Assembly (NCBI GenBank): GCA_024644145.1
Contig: JAHELO010000001.1
Location: 1 to 17,283, forward strand
DNA length: 17,283 bases
Direction of reading: 5' to 3'
From: Christiangramia sp.
Lineage (GTDB): Bacteria; Bacteroidota; Bacteroidia; Flavobacteriales; Flavobacteriaceae
The notes under the pieces are model-generated. The model was not told where the DNA came from. It saw only the letters and a list, made by a program, of their open reading frames with translations, and did not search any database. A program made the translations under genes and the position numbers. Below are positions 16,237 through 17,283 of the stretch, piece by piece. How positions within the stretch are numbered: position 1 is the stretch's first letter; each line of letters begins with the position of its first letter.

Positions 16237-16911
16237 TTAAACGGTAACCGCGTGATTTAGATATTTCCTGAAAGGTAACATCTCCTTATATATTTTCACT
16301 AACCGGTCCTGAAAATCATCCCTGAGCACCTCCTTTTGAATGAAGGGATGCATGACCGCAAATGTTTTATTTCTTAACAGCTCAATATGCTTATGTTCAT
16401 TAGAATAACCTTTTGGAGCCGTTTTCAATTTTTCTTCTTCTATAAGTCCCCCAAAGGTTTCCCTGAACGATTTTCTATTCAATATCTTTTTCAATTCATC
16501 ACCATTATAATCTATGGCCGCCCTTATACTATCTAGTATGTCTTTTTTGGGCTTATAAAAACCGCCGGCCACCAGGTTTTCATTAATCCCTATATGGATA
16601 TAATAATCCCCCCTTCCCTTTTCCTTATCCAGTCCAGCCCCGAAGTGATCTTTATACACAGGCTTTTCCGGATGGAACATCAGGTTATTATTAATCCGGT
16701 TTATCGCCTGTTTTCCCGGAGTAGGCGTATATTCTGGATCTATCCTGGCAAGTTTAATATCCAGTTCATTCAACCAATTTATATAAAAATCCCGTACGGC
16801 CTGATACTCTTTCCTGTGCCGGTCCATCCACTCCTTATTATTGTTCTGGTTCAGGTCGTTTAAAAATTGAAATAGTTTACTGAAACTCATTTTTTCCTTT
16901 AAAGATATCAT
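16237..16911 (-). CDS. DUF2461 domain protein
   Basis: The 224-residue soluble protein matches the DUF2461 family (TIGR02453-like) over nearly its whole length: FLNDLNQNNNKEWMDRHRKEY at the N-terminus (17-37), a middle RINNNLMFHPEKPVYKDHFGAG (72-93; usually R-D-x-R-F-x-x-D-K-x-P-Y-K-x-x-F), and YYIHIGINENLVAGGFYKP (102-120). The family's function is unknown to me. It is probably cotranscribed with apt, 10 bases downstream, but this need not mean a shared pathway. The start may be ATG 16911 or the ATG seven codons later (16890), since family members usually begin close to the FLxxLxxNN part. No signal peptide or membrane segment. Confidence 0.93.
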   Translation of the reverse strand: MISLKEKMSFSKLFQFLNDLNQNNNKEWMDRHRKEYQAVRDFYINWLNELDIKLARIDPEYTPTPGKQAINRINNNLMFHPEKPVYKDHFGAGLDKEKGRGDYYIHIGINENLVAGGFYKPKKDILDSIRAAIDYNGDELKKILNRKSFRETFGGLIEEEKLKTAPKGYSNEHKHIELLRNKTFAVMHPFIQKEVLRDDFQDRLVKIYKEMLPFRKYLNHAVTV

Positions 16912-17267
16912 TCTCCTGAGAATTACAAGATTTCAAGCCACGGCCGCATTTATAAAAACCTGTTCTATATTAATTTCATTCAGGCAAGATCCTGGCAATT
17001 AACAACATTGATTTAAAACAGGGTGATTTCTGTAACTAATTGATTCCAGCAACTACAAAAAATGACAAAAACCCGGCAGGATTAATCATCAATTAACTCA
17101 ATACAACTATTTAACGGGCATCCTTTCAATTGATAGTAGACGCTATCCCAGACACATACGTGTTTTCAACAGGAAAGTAAATAACTCTAAAAATTAATAT
17201 TATAAATACCTAAGAAACATTACTTTTGCACAAATTTTTTAAACTACTTAACACAACACAAGTAAAC
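16912..17267. other. Divergent intergenic region before the right-end gene
   Basis: These 356 bases contain no reading frame I would call, no RNA gene and no repeat beyond chance. The right end has TACTTTTG (17221-17228), a perfect -7 element, followed by GCACAAA and a leader of about 33 bases before ATG 17268. For the minus-strand DUF2461 gene I see only CTTGAAATCTTGTAATTCTC, not a convincing promoter. About 250 central bases are unexplained. Confidence 0.5.
17221..17228 (+). promoter_or_regulatory. Bacteroidota-type -7 element for the gene at the right edge
   Basis: TACTTTTG matches TAnnTTTG perfectly, 40 bases before ATG 17268. No TTG is seen at the -33 distance. Confidence 0.6.
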
Positions 17268-17283
17268 ATGAAAAGATTATTAC
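17268..17283 (+). CDS. Start of an unidentified gene (first 5 codons)
   Basis: ATG at 17268 opens MKRLL and runs off the window. The Lys-Arg-Leu-Leu start is typical of exported proteins with a signal peptide, but five codons cannot identify anything. A -7 element 40 bases upstream and an A-rich leader (ACACAAGTAAAC) support a real start. Confidence 0.55.

Noticed and set aside
1..17283. CRISPR array, tRNA or rRNA, insertion sequence, prophage or defence island
   Set aside because: No regularly spaced repeats, no cloverleaf-like sequence in the spacers, no transposase, integrase or defence genes; almost all genes are housekeeping-type with uniform composition.

Overview
The window looks like ordinary chromosome from a flavobacterium (Bacteroidota, family Flavobacteriaceae; the proteins feel close to Gramella/Christiangramia, but genus is inference). 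The reasons are an AT-rich sequence, several promoters with the Bacteroidota -7 element TAnnTTTG, few Shine-Dalgarno sequences before start codons, a type III glutamine synthetase, a fused isobutyryl-CoA mutase, and small proteins typical of this family. I see no mobile element, CRISPR array, tRNA or rRNA.

Layout, left to right. (1) 1-366: the first 122 codons of an Lrp/AsnC regulator on the minus strand, divergent from a hypothetical protein at 477-881; AT-rich palindromes lie between them. (2) A strong hairpin at 903-932 separates that gene from icmF (1012-4461, minus), a three-domain B12-dependent acyl-CoA mutase/GTPase. (3) 4790-5488: a DUF4197-like lipoprotein, then a small Lacal_2735-like protein (5620-5844) whose end overlaps the next gene on the opposite strand. 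(4) 5825-8599, minus strand: prfA, pyrF and a BtuF-like binding protein without signal peptide. prfA and pyrF are separated by a 12-bp inverted repeat; pyrF and the BtuF-like gene are only 6 nt apart. (5) 8846-10802, minus strand: a multi-pass membrane protein and purM. (6) 10932-14427: two different glutamine synthetases transcribed divergently, GSIII (glnN, minus) and GSII (glnA, plus), each ending in a clear terminator. (7) 14485-15429: a Na+/Ca2+ exchanger family antiporter, then a 50-residue small protein (15562-15714) whose stop codon interlocks with that of apt. (8) 15711-16911, minus strand: DUF2461 gene and apt, 10 nt apart. The window ends with the first five codons of another gene (17268 onward).

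The common thread is housekeeping nitrogen and nucleotide metabolism: PurM, PyrF and Apt use or make PRPP-linked nucleotides, the two glutamine synthetases supply glutamine for purine and pyrimidine synthesis, and the Lrp-type regulator would fit amino-acid sensing. IcmF links branched-chain and straight-chain acyl-CoA pools and needs B12; the BtuF-like protein could be related to corrinoid handling, but this is speculative. I do not see a clearly new multi-gene system. The items most worth following are the divergent GSIII/GSII control region, the palindromes beside the lrp-like gene, the small 50-residue protein, and the leaderless BtuF-like protein.
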